A stretch of 64,000 bases of DNA from Bagarius yarrelli (Eukaryota; Chordata; Actinopteri; Siluriformes; Sisoridae). Both the position numbers and the translations under genes were made by a program. This document shows positions 1 through 9,987 of the stretch, in pieces. The stretch lies in NCBI GenBank assembly GCA_005784505.1, contig VCAZ01000037.1:2385856-2449855 (forward strand), in the 5' to 3' direction. Position 1 is the stretch's first letter, and each line of letters begins with the position of its first letter. The notes under the pieces were generated by a model. That model searched no databases. It saw only the letters and a list, made by a program, of their open reading frames with translations, and was not told the origin of the DNA.

Positions 1-620
1 CACACACACAATATTTCGAGATTGCTCTTTCACACCCAATAATACACACACTCTCAGATACACACACACACACGTACAGATACTCTTGCACATCTACAAA
101 CACTCAATTACACACTCACTCTCTAATATACTTTTATAAACTCATTGACACACACACACACACACACACACATTCTCTTATCTAACATTCACTTGCACAC
201 AAAAACACAAACTCTCCTACTCACTCACTTTTCTTACTCATAAACACAAACACACACACGTCCTAATGAACGTGAAATTGCACGCACAATTTTACACAAA
301 CTCTCCCACTTACACACACACACACACACACAGACAAGTGACTCTTGCTAAAGACGACATTGCACACAATCGCACACGCTTGCACCCTTCTCTTTTACCC
401 ACACACACACACAGACAAATCTCAACACAAAGTCTTTCTAAACAGGAAACCACTCACACAAATACACACTTGTTCTTACACACTCTTAAAAAGTAAAACA
501 CACAAATATAAACACACATATAGAGATCCAGACACAAAGTCTCCGAAGTTAAATGGAGGGGAAATTTTGTATGAATGCTCAGCCCCCCCATATACACACA
601 CACACACACAACTGAGAAAT
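1..620. repeat. CA-rich simple-sequence region
   Basis: Imperfect CA/ACAC tracts with short interruptions, including perfect (CA)n near 149-172 and 314-330. Open frames here are low-complexity His/Thr translations and not genes. Confidence 0.9.
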
Positions 621-770
621 TCCTAGGAAACAACTTAATATGTTGATGGTATTTCCTCCCAACATCCTGTTTTTTTTTATTTTTTTTTTTTAAGAGGACC
701 GAATATCATCAGTGTGGACCTCGAGAAAATAAAACACAATAAGCCTCAATTCTGATTGATCAGAAAAGTA

Positions 771-970
771 AGAAGGTCCCGGGTTCGATTCCCGGTCAGG
801 GGTCTTTCTGTGTGGAGTTTGCATCTTCTCCCCCGTGGGTTTACTCCGGGTTCCTCCCACAGTCCAAAAACATGTATGTTAGATAAACGAGTGTGAAGTA
901 CCAGTGTGTAATCGCCATGAAACCAGCCTCGATGCTGACATGGTGTTAAAAAGTAAATAAATAAATAAAT
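771..970 (+). mobile_element. SINE fragment, Mermaid-like fish family
   Basis: Contains a pol III B-box-like GGGTTCGATTCCC, then GTTTGCATCTTCTCC, TTTACTCCGGGTTCCTCC and CACAGTCCAAAAACATG, and ends in an AAAT tail. It shares these blocks with copies at 44264-44580 (+) and 47417-47710 (-). The family name is from memory of fish SINEs. Confidence 0.7.
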
Positions 971-1512
971 TGATATGAGAGAGAGAGAGAGAGGACACAA
1001 GTCGCCATGGTGACGGTCGCTCCACTTATCGGTCAGCTAGCTAGCGAAAATATCCAGCATTGAATACATTTTCAAGACAAACCAATGAGTCGTGAAGGGA
1101 CTACAATGAGTTTATTTTTTGTTTCCACGTTTTTAGTTTTGTTTTTTTTGTCCCGAATAGATTTTTCTTCATTGTGTAAAGAAATAAAAGGAAGTAGCCT
1201 AAGCTATCTTAAGCTCTTCTTCAGGGTGGAGGAAGAACCGCTTACCCCAGGTGGAGCTAGTTTAACTGTTGATGTTAATACAACACTATTTTTTGAGGCG
1301 GTGTTTACAATGGAGATAAATGAAAAATAGGTTCAGCACAGTTGTGTGTGTGTGTGTGTGTGTGCAGATGTTGATGGGATCTCATGATGATGTCATTTAG
1401 AGACGGTGTTTTGAATGGTATCATGAATTTTATTTAAAAATCAAAATTCTGGATCATTGGTAGATGTTAAACATTGATCCTCATCACCATACAGCCCTGA
1501 GATACATTTATA

Positions 1513-1860
1513 CAGGCAAAAGTATTGGAACACCTGCCCATCACACCCTTATGTGTTTTTACACATCCTGTTCCAGATGTGCAGGCTTTCCACTAGGTTG
1601 TGTCATGTTCACTCAGTTCCAATAGTATTAGTGAGACCAGACACTGATGATGTAATAGTGAGGAGGTCTGGGGTTCCGTCAGGGTTCCAGTTCATCTCAG
1701 TGGGGTTGAGTCAGAAGCAGGACTCTGTACAGGACATGAGAGTTCTTCTACTCCAAAACATCCAGAACACAGCATGTCCTCATGGAGACCAGGGTCTTTG
1801 TGCACAGGGACATTGTCGTGCTGGGACAGGGTTTGAGTCTTTTAGTCATGGAAAATCCTC
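1513..1860 (+). mobile_element. Non-autonomous DNA element (MITE family M), copy 1
   Basis: Starts CAGGCAAAAGTATTGGAACACCTG, a terminal-repeat type seen in fish MITEs. It shares long blocks (CTTTCCACTAGGTTG, GGAGGTCTGGGGTTC, CTCCAAAACATCCAGAACAC) with copies at about 17957-18690, 39400-39470 and 63020-63640. The open frame inside it is not a gene. Confidence 0.7.
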
Positions 1861-1879
1861 CACAAATGTTTGTTTATTT

Positions 1880-2035
1880 AGTGTTGGTAGCTCAGCAGAT
1901 CGGAACCACCGAGCAGTCACTGCTGGGCCGCTGAACAAGGCGGTTAACACTTAACTGTTCAGTTGGATTAAAAAATGAGATAAATGTGCCTTGTTTTGGA
2001 TAAGGACGTCTGACAAAATGACAGAAATGTAACTG
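1880..2035 (-). repeat. Dispersed short repeat fragment (family A, reverse)
   Basis: GGTAGCTCAGCAG...CTTGTTTTGGATAAGGACGTCTGACAAA resembles the reverse complement of the 'GGCAGACGTCCTTATCCAGAGCGACTTACA' repeat family found many times downstream. It is directly next to MITE copy 1. Confidence 0.5.
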
Positions 2036-2571
2036 TAGTATATCGTTGGGGTTGCCAAGTATACACCTAAAAAGCAACCTGCCTGCTTGACTTCTTTTTT
2101 TGGTGGAATTGAATCAAAGATCTGCAAATTAAGGTAAAGTGGAGGCCCAGACAGATGAACTGTAGTTAAACTTTGGGAGGCGTTCGGTGAAAGCGGAGGT
2201 CAGTAATTTTAAAACATTTGAATCTCAGCCACACGGTGGCGCTGCTGTATACAAAATTATGAGATGATTTGCATACACAAACTGCTTTTCAACCGTAAAA
2301 TCGAACCCAGGTGCACTTTCAATAACAGAAAATACCACCTCTGTTCTGGTGCATCATTTGAGATAATTGACTATACGTGATATGATGAAAACTATTTAAA
2401 ATCATGTTGAAAAATACTAGTAAAAATATTTCCAGTGTTGAGAGCATTAATAATCTATAGCGGGTAATATATTAAAAGGAAAATAAAATCCCCGATCACG
2501 TCTTTAAAACAATAAAATATGTTAGAAACTCTTAGAGAACGCTCAGAGAACGCTCCAGGAACGCTCCAGGC

Positions 2572-3977
2572 TTAATGCTTCTGGTCGTTAGCTCGCTGTC
2601 TTTTAATCAGCTCGGCATACAGACCTCCTTTTTTCAGTAACTCCAGGTGAGTTCCAGCCTGAAAAACGAAAAAGATTTAGACACGGCTAAAGATATCAGT
2701 TTAGATTTCTTGATTCTGATTGGTCAGAATAAATTACATGTTGTAATTTCGTTTTAGGGTGTTAAATTCATTTCCTATTACATCTGTAAGGGGTTTCTGC
2801 CCCTCAATACTACCTCCACCACTTTGCCTCTGCTCATGACGCAGATAAGGTCCGCCCCCTGAATAGTGCTGAGGCGGTGGGCTATGATGAGGACGGTACG
2901 TCCCTCTGTGGCTCGGTCCAACGCCTCCTGCACCACACGCTCCGACTCGGCGTCCAGCGCACTCGTGGCCTCGTCCAGAATCAACACGCTGGGGTTTTTC
3001 ACGAGAGCTCGAGCGATGGCAATCCTCTGCTTCTGCCCGCCTGACAGCGTCACCCCTCGCTCACCTGTAAAGTTTAAAAAGGAAATAGGGGAGGAATTAC
3101 ATTCATTTCCCTTCCCATGATTCCTAAAGTCTAACCTACTCTTGTCCAAACAAACGTTAAGACAACGCACTGACCCACGACGGTGTCATAGCCATCTGGG
3201 AAGTTAGTGATGAAGTTGTGGGCGTTGGCCTGCTTGGCTGCAGACATCACTTCATCGTCTGTGGCGCTGGGTTTCCCAAACCGAATGTTCTCCATCACCG
3301 AGGTGCCAAACAGCACCGGCTCCTACCGTCGACACGGGAAACAGACGGCAGAGTGAACACGCAGCAACCGTCTGCCTTTTTATCTGTATCTCTAACATCC
3401 CTGCCTGTCTGTCTGCCTGCCTATCTGTAGGTGGGTACAGACCAAGAGAAAAGACTGAGAGACAGAAGAATAATGTAAATGACAGACAGGAAGATGGATT
3501 AAAAATGGTTATACAGACAGGCAGGTAGAGAGACAGACAGGAAGAGACAGACAGAAAAATCAAACAGACAGGCAGTTAGGCACACAGAGAGACATGAGAT
3601 TATATAGAGAGGTAAAGAGACGGGTATAAAGGCACACAGACAGAAAGACAGGCACCAATAGAGAGGTACAGAAGTACAAACTCGTACAAAGACAAAGCAG
3701 ACAGACGGGCAGATAAAACAGACACGCTCTATTTATCTATCTGTCTGTCTGTCTGTCTAAATATCATTCTCTCCTGTTCGGTTTGCAGTTTATCAGAACA
3801 TGCCTGACTGATGAACCCAATCACATGACCCCTGAGCCAGGAGGGGTCTAGCGTCCTGATGTCCAGCCCGTCCAGCATGACCACACCAACGCTCGGGTCA
3901 TAGAAGCGCTCAAGCAGCGCCGCCACGGTGGATTTACCTGAGGTGCAGCACAAAGGCAGATCATTACACACTCTTGC

Positions 3978-4023
<46 letters not shown>

Positions 4024-7000
4024 CCTCCGCCGGATTCTCCAACGATAGCCACTGTTTTACATGGAGGTAGAGTCAGGTTGAAGTTCCTAAGGATCTGGTT
4101 GCCAGGTCTTGTCGGATAGCTACAAAACATATAAACGTGATGTAATAATTCTTTAACATCATCAAATGTTATGTATACTGCAGTTGAAGATGTCGATCGT
4201 GTACCTGAAGTCGACGTTCAAGAAGTCTACCCTTCCCTTCAGAGACACGCGTGGAATCTGTCCCCCGCCCTTCAGGGAAATGGTAGGTTCCAAGGTCATG
4301 TACTCGAAAACGCGGGCTCCTGCGCTCATACCCCTGACCATCTAAACAAGAACACGGTTCAGTTTCATTGACAGCTTCAACTTGATGCTGAATCAGAGTT
4401 CCATGGCAATAAATGCAGCTATAATCGGATAGTTGTTCATGATTCCTTCATGATTTTTGATGACTTGTGTTGAACACAGTGTCACTTGCCTGGCCGAACA
4501 GAATGGAGATGCTGGCCAGAGACCTGCAGAGGACAGAGAGAGGTAAAGCGTCAGCAGTGTTAAAGCCATCAGAGATGAATGAGATGCTGCTGAGATCAGA
4601 CTGACCTTTGTACCGTTTGCGAGGCCACCAAAAAGGACATGAGGTCACCTGGGGTCATGTCGTTATGCGCCATTAGGGATCCGCCGGCGAAAATGGTGCC
4701 CAGAACTAAACCTAATGGGAGGAGAATAAAAAAAGATCTGTACAAACTTTAGGTATGTGTTATTCCACATTTGGTTGTGTAACACTTACAATTCAGGACG
4801 ATGTTTGAAAGTCCCTGAAACACTGCGATTCCTCGTCCTAATGCTTCGTTCATCATGGCCGATTTCTCCACCTCTCTGGCGTACGTTCTGAAGCGAACAC
4901 AATAAAAACGTTGCTTTAGACACATGCTCCTAACTAAACTTTTAAACCACAGGGCTGTAGAGCTCTTGACCATGATTGGTTAACACTGTCTCTATAGTAG
5001 CTACAGAGCAGTGGTGTGCAGTCCGGTCCATTCAGTCCTTCCTTGCTGTTCTAAACAATATCAGAATCACTGACCTACATTTACACCCTAAATTCTATTA
5101 TTAGTTCCATTAAATGGTATTAATTTATTCCAGCAGTTTATTCTCTTCATTTCGTAGTGTTTCTCTCGCTGCACTGCTTCCAGTACGTGTGTGTGGATGT
5201 TAGATTTTTTGTCCAATCAGATTCCAGTTTCTATGTGTTGCCATGTTAATCTAATCTGCCTTCAGAATCAGTAGCGCTGCCCGTGGAACTTACACTATAT
5301 TAGCAGTGGCAGATTGATCATTGGGTAATATTATTGAAGACTGTTTCTTTAACCAATCAGATTTCAAGTTTGTCTGCCAGGGCCCACTAACTGGCCCACA
5401 ATAACGTCAGCATTTTTCCAGTTGATCACAGTAAAACTGTTTCAGCCCAGTTCAACTAGCTAAACGCGTCTGTACAGTTGAATTAGAATTTTTACGCCCA
5501 CAATGGCTGACAAAGGAGGAGAAATTAACTCGGTCTCGGACAAACTTAAAAATCCGTTTTCAAGATGGATTTTTCTGGAAAAGTTGTAGATGGTGATGAG
5601 AGTTCGGTACCCTGAAGGTAACTAGCTCGTCTCAGCCGCCGAGTGGTAACACTGACTTACAGCCTTTAAATGTCTGATAGATTTTATTGATATCTGTAAT
5701 GTTTTTGTGATGTTATATTAATATTAAGATAAATATTGATTCTGAACTGTTCCAGATGTTGTAGGTGGTACAGTTGTGGTTGTAGTGTAGAGGTTTGGAG
5801 TTGTGTGTTAACGGGTTTCTTGTCTCTCTGTCTGTAATTCCACGATGTGTCATATTGTGTGTTTGTTTAGTACTGATGGTTTCTATAATTGTGATGTGAT
5901 AGTAGGGGTAGTAAGAGGGGTATCAGTCGGGTAAGAACACACTGAAGTCCCAGGTATAAAATGCACGGCCCAACACTGCTATATAGTATAGACAAAGACT
6001 CCATGATGGCAAACTGATAGACGTACTCGAGTTCTCTGTCCTCCATGGCGAAGGCCCTCACCGTCCTTACGTTGCCTAGGGCCTCGTCGGCGACCCCTGT
6101 GGCTTTAGATACCTACGGATTAAACTAGATAAATATGCATGATGTACATATTGTCACCCAAAACTATTAAACCGGTGCAGTTCTCAAACCTGTTCTTGGG
6201 CTTTTCGCGAAAGCTTGCGCAGGAAAGAGCCGATCAGTGCGCCGGCACCGACGAGACACGGCAGCACCACCACCATCAGCCCCGTCAGCTTCGGAGAGAT
6301 TACGTACAGTGACACAAAGCAGCCGACGGTCTGCGTGACGCTCCGTAAACCCTGACATAACAGACAAAGTGCTGAAAACAGATAAACTATAGCAAGACAT
6401 AAGCAATCTAGAGACTCTACATCATGTTCTGGAGGGCTGGTGTCCTGCAAAGTTTAGCTCCAACGCCAAATGAAACACACCTGAACCAACTAATCAAGCT
6501 CTTGCTAGGTATGATTAAAATCAAATAATGTGGTACGATGCCAAGATTGTAGCCCTTCTACCTGAGAGATAACCAGCTTGAAGGAAGACTTAAACTCCTG
6601 GATGTCAGCAGTGAGCCGATTAACCAGCTGCCCGGTCTTATTGGCGTCAAAAAATGCAACATCTTGTCTGCAAGAGGACGAAATCACAAACTTAAGGAGA
6701 CTTGCAACATGGCGCAGTATTGCACCTTAGAGAATAATCAACACAAACCTTAGCAAAGAGGCAAAAAGTGATTTCCTCATCTCAGCAGCTACGCTCTCTC
6801 CGACCCGGGACAGGAGGACGATGTACCCGGTGGTCAGCAGACCCTAGGAACACATATTCAGCTTGTGTTAACATGCAGGACCATGCCTCTTTTCTTTTCA
6901 CCATCCATAAGACCGTTCCGCTAACAGAGTAAGAACCAAGAATGGATGGATGGATGGTCAGGAAGTTGAGGAATTGTACCTGGAGGCCATACAGACCAAG

Positions 7001-8097
7001 CAGTTTAAGTGCAGGTGCTCGAATGTCCCTCATGTAATTTCCCACGTGCTCCCTCATGTACCGAGCCACAACGTTCACCAGATCGCCGAGCATCAGTGGA
7101 ATCTGGATGTTCAGCGCTGCTGCTCCGAACGCAAGCTGGAGAACATGTAAAGGAAGAAAACCACTTTTCAAATTATAGCTAGAATCCTGACAGCATCGCT
7201 AGCATAAAAAATCCTAGCAAACTTTAGTGCAAGTTAAGCTCTAGCAGCTTCTCCACGTGACGTACAACAACGGCGCCGAATAACGCGAGGATCTGCGGCC
7301 GGACGAACTCCCACAGGAGCGCCCAGCTGAATTCTGGGATCTTCTCTGTGGGTTGTGCCTTTTCGGGAAGGTTGTTGTTGTTAAAGTCGGCGCTGCAGTG
7401 AGCCACAGTGCCGAAGAGTCTCGCTGTAAGCGTTAGAGCAGCCGGTCCCACCACAAACGTCAAGGCCACTCCCGGTGACTTGAGGCAACGCTGGGTCCCC
7501 AGTCTGAGTGCTTTTTGAGCCCGAGTCCAAATCCGAATGACTGTACTGTTTGTAGAATGTTGGGTTGAGTATTGACAAGTGGTCCATTGTCTTGAACGCT
7601 GTCCGTATCTGCAAGAGAGTGAAGGAATCATGCAGTGACTCACACAACAAGCACCAATTTATTGATCGTCTTCCAAGAACAGCAGATCCTGGGGTGTTTA
7701 ATTCCTCTCATATTTCTTTAATTAATTTTTCGGGCCAACCAGGACAGAGAATTTTAAAGGAAATTAGGTACGTGTACAGTAACAGAACGAAACCATGGAT
7801 TCTGCTGTTTATGCGGAGCCAAATAAATGAACTCGATTCAAATGAATCAGAACCGTTCAGTAAAGTGATTCAATATGTCTGTCATTTAAAAAACATGTTA
7901 AATGTGTTTAATAAATAGAAAATCATATTAACACTCTATGTTGTTATGTTCGGTTTAGTTTCTCAGTGTGAATAACGGGGTTATAATCTATCATACCGGT
8001 TGGAATGCAGCAGTAGGTCCCTTGATTTAGCCACATTATATCGCAGTAATCGGTCCGAACTTTGTGTTAATCGGCTGCAGCGCAAAATGTGAAACAT
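2572..8097 (-). CDS. abcb8: ABCB8-like mitochondrial ABC half-transporter, complete in 16 coding exons
   Basis: Inner-mitochondrial-membrane ABC half-transporter (known for the family: dimeric exporter, linked to iron/heme export and mitoKATP). Minus-strand exons: 8097-7997, 7608-7266, 7135-6980, 6843-6749, 6667-6562, 6351-6190, 6112-6027, 4887-4790, 4711-4606, 4523-4490, 4341-4205, 4119-4025, 3937-3804, 3322-3175, 3064-2814, 2658-2572; total 2139 bp, 712 aa, close to human. The N-terminus starts MFHILRCSRL and is Arg/Ser-rich with few acidic residues, as in a mitochondrial presequence. The membrane domain contains FFDANKTGQLV and RTVRAFAME. The nucleotide-binding domain has Walker A GESGGGKS near residue 500 (its last glycine codon is split by an intron), Q-loop FISQ, signature LSGGQ (about 607-611), Walker B LILDEATSALD (from about 628) and H-loop His near 663. 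Oddities: PPCK replaces the usual PPGK before Walker A, and two introns use GC donors. The start exon rests on phase fit and presequence character. Confidence 0.93.
3323..3803 (-). other. abcb8: abcb8 intron 13 with GC donor and GACA-rich simple sequence
   Basis: The exon ends FISQ (CAG) and is followed by gcatgt; the acceptor is ggtag before GAG CCG GTG (EPV). The family sequence FISQEPVLFG leaves no room for a GT donor here. The intron itself holds degenerate GACAGACAGG and TCTG tracts. Confidence 0.75.
3979..4020. repeat. (CA)n microsatellite in abcb8 intron 12
   Basis: About 21 CA units. They fill half of the 87-base intron that splits the Walker A codon, ending a few bases from the donor of exon 4025-4119. 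Confidence 0.95.
4342..4489 (-). other. abcb8: abcb8 intron 10 with GC-AG ends
   Basis: The 34-bp exon 4490-4523 ends LFGQ (CAG) followed by gcaagt, the classic strong GC donor. It joins ATGGTCAGGGG (MVRG) after tttag. The family sequence (LFGQ-VRGxSAGARVF) fixes the junction. Confidence 0.85.
5503..5589 (+). pseudogene. Short open frame, possible DNA-transposon relic in abcb8 intron 7
   Basis: ATG GCT GAC to TAG encodes 28 residues, MADKGGEINSV then SDKLKNPFSRWIF. The mid-intron position and abrupt stop suggest the front of a degraded mobile element. I do not recognise a specific family. Confidence 0.25.
6425..6520. mobile_element. MITE-like fragment in abcb8 intron 5
   Basis: GGAGGGCTGGTGTCCTGCA...CTCCAACGCC...ACACACCTGAACCA resembles the interior of a common fish palindromic element. 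A complete member with terminal inverted repeats is at 30939-31108. Confidence 0.45.
7997..8097 (-). CDS. abcb8: abcb8 coding exon 1 (mitochondrial presequence)
   Basis: This exon is too short to stand out as an open frame. It starts with ATG at 8097-8095 and encodes 33 residues plus two bases. The residues are rich in Arg, Ser and Leu with a single Asp-type acid before the middle, which fits an amphipathic mitochondrial presequence. It ends CG with donor gtatga, and CG plus the first base of exon 2 (7608) makes an Arg codon that keeps the frame. The opening MFHILR resembles the hydrophobic-basic start of human ABCB8. An alternative ATG 55 bases further in, in another frame, does not match the phase of exon 2. 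No transcript evidence is available, so the exact start is inferred. Confidence 0.78.
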
Positions 8098-8236
8098 TAT
8101 ATTACTAAATCCTAATTTTTTGCAAATGTTTATCTGACAACAGTTTTATTTGAGACAGGTTTTTAACAAGCTATACGTGCGCCGCCATTTTTAAACCTCC
8201 CACAAGCGTTCAATGAACAAGTCCCGCCTTCTATTT

Positions 8237-8325
8237 TACGATTGGCTAAAATTGGTCAGGCTCTGTTCTACGATTGGATTGTCAATTTTACACGAACCAG
8301 TAACAAACCCTTCCAGCCAATAGAA
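8237..8325. promoter_or_regulatory. CCAAT-box cluster upstream of abcb8
   Basis: Four CCAAT/ATTGG boxes lie within 81 bases: ATTGG at 8241-8245, 8251-8255 and 8273-8277, and CCAAT at 8317-8321. A YY1-like GCCGCCATTTTT lies at 8181-8192. They sit 84-224 bases upstream of the abcb8 start codon on the minus strand. CCAAT clusters are typical NF-Y sites in TATA-less promoters of housekeeping and mitochondrial genes. The assignment to abcb8, and possibly to the divergent atg9b as well, is inference. Confidence 0.55.
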
Positions 8326-8957
8326 AGCCAAACCTCGAAAAAACGGTTGGGTTAAAAAAAACAAAAAACAGAACGCACCGCTAGACCTTGGTTAATTTTT
8401 ATTATTACCACTAGGGGGCGGATAAAGGTGAAGGTTAGACAACTATTTAAATTAACCTGCAGTTTTTTATGCAAATATAATGCAAATTATCTTTATAACT
8501 TAAAAATGTTTATACTTTGGTTCTTCCTCTAGATTTAATTAACCACTTTTGAAACTCTTTAATCTTCTAAACCTTTTAATGTTTTTTTTTTTAAAAGAAT
8601 CTTTTAGTAAATCTTCCGTTAATTAAAACTTTCTCATAAATCTTTTGACACTGATGAAATGTTCAGATTTTTAATTTTTTTTTTGAGAATTTACTTTTTT
8701 ATCTTAATCTGGCAAAGATAATTTTCTTCTTCTTCTTCGTCTAAATCTTTATTAATAAACATCTGCTCATCCGCCTACGCTAATATAAACCACCTACATG
8801 CAAATAAATTCACAAAAAGGCAAATTTTCACACAATTAAACGAATAAAAAAAATGACAACACTTTAGCTGTACTGAAAAATCATAATGATTAAATATTTA
8901 CATTTATTAAAAACTTGAAAAACAAAAGACGGAAGTCGCGTCACCATGAAGTCATCG

Positions 8958-8965
8958 TGACGTCA
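8958..8965. promoter_or_regulatory. CRE palindrome TGACGTCA near the putative atg9b start of transcription
   Basis: A full palindromic cAMP-response element. It lies about 90 bases before a good donor (gtgaga at 9052) that could end a non-coding first exon of atg9b. CREB/ATF binding is inferred from the motif only. Confidence 0.45.
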
Positions 8966-9805
8966 CTATGTTTGTTGACATGTCTGTTATTGTTAAACAA
9001 GAAAACAGCGACAACAGAAGCCCGTCCGCTGCGCAAGTGTTAAGAGCTGCGGTGAGATTTCCGGTTTACATATATTTTTTTTAAATTTTATTTTATATAT
9101 GTATATATATATATTTTAACTTAACTGAATAATAATAATAAAACTATATAATCTCGGATGCTGAATTCGCTGTTTACGCTAGCAGTTAACGTTAGCTCAC
9201 TTAAATTAGCTTAAGAAGGATCATTTCATCCGCCATTTTTACTATATAAAAGTTTTAAAATAGAAACTAAATGTTTGGCGTTAGTTTAATTCACACATTT
9301 GGGCTAATTTTTTATATTATATCCCTATTTTTATCTTTTAACAAGTCATCATGTCCCGTTTGTGGGATATTGGCGGTGTTCCAAACCACCGCTGAGTATG
9401 TGTATATAAGTGCACTAGATGGACGTTATGCTATAGGATAAAAGTGCACTTTTAAGTGCCCTAAGCAGTGATTTGGGATACAGCCTCCGCCAATGTCACC
9501 GTGCGGCTGCTCGGATTCTATGATGTGAGAGTAAAAATCAGTAAAATAAATTGGCAGAACACCTTAGAGACATTTTTCCGAGATGGAAAACGACCTGCTG
9601 TTTGTCAGCATGACCTGCCATCGTAAACAGGATGTTGGAGAATGTGACTTCATGTCTTAAGTTATTTTTAACCCTGGGTCCAGAGATTAGGAGTCGTGGC
9701 CTTCCAGAGAGCTGCCCATGATACTCACTATACTTGTCTTATTATTTCTTCTCAGTCGTAAGGACCTGCGATTGAATGATTGAACACAGAAGAATGTGAA
9801 GTGCA

Positions 9806-9934
9806 ATGGCTGACTTTGAAAACTACCAGGAGTACCAGAGGCTCGAGGACTCCGAGGAGGACTCTCCTCCGGGAGAGGAGGATCTGCTGATTCATGTGCC
9901 GGAGGGACTCAGAGGTACATGTGATCTTGTCAGT

Positions 9935-9987
<53 letters not shown>

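Larger units (their letters stand above)
8098..9755. other. Divergent spacer between abcb8 and atg9b
   Basis: AT-rich spacer between two divergently transcribed genes. It holds the CCAAT cluster, the YY1-like site and the CRE. A plausible non-coding atg9b exon ends at 9051 (CG followed by gtgaga) and would join the acceptor ttcttctcag at 9746-9755. A second CCGCCATTTTT lies near 9231. I see no coding capacity. Confidence 0.5.

Noticed and set aside
266..626. Open frames of 76 and 93 codons
   Set aside because: They are His/Thr-rich translations of CA microsatellite sequence.
773..800. tRNA-like B-box GGGTTCGATTCCC
   Set aside because: No cloverleaf or anticodon arm around it; it is the pol III promoter remnant of a SINE.
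1553..1954. 133-codon plus-strand open frame
   Set aside because: Falls across MITE family M and an adjacent repeat; the other MITE copies do not keep the frame.
3729..4130. 133-codon minus-strand frame read as one exon
   Set aside because: It runs through an intron made of (CA)n; the Val/Cys run is not part of abcb8.
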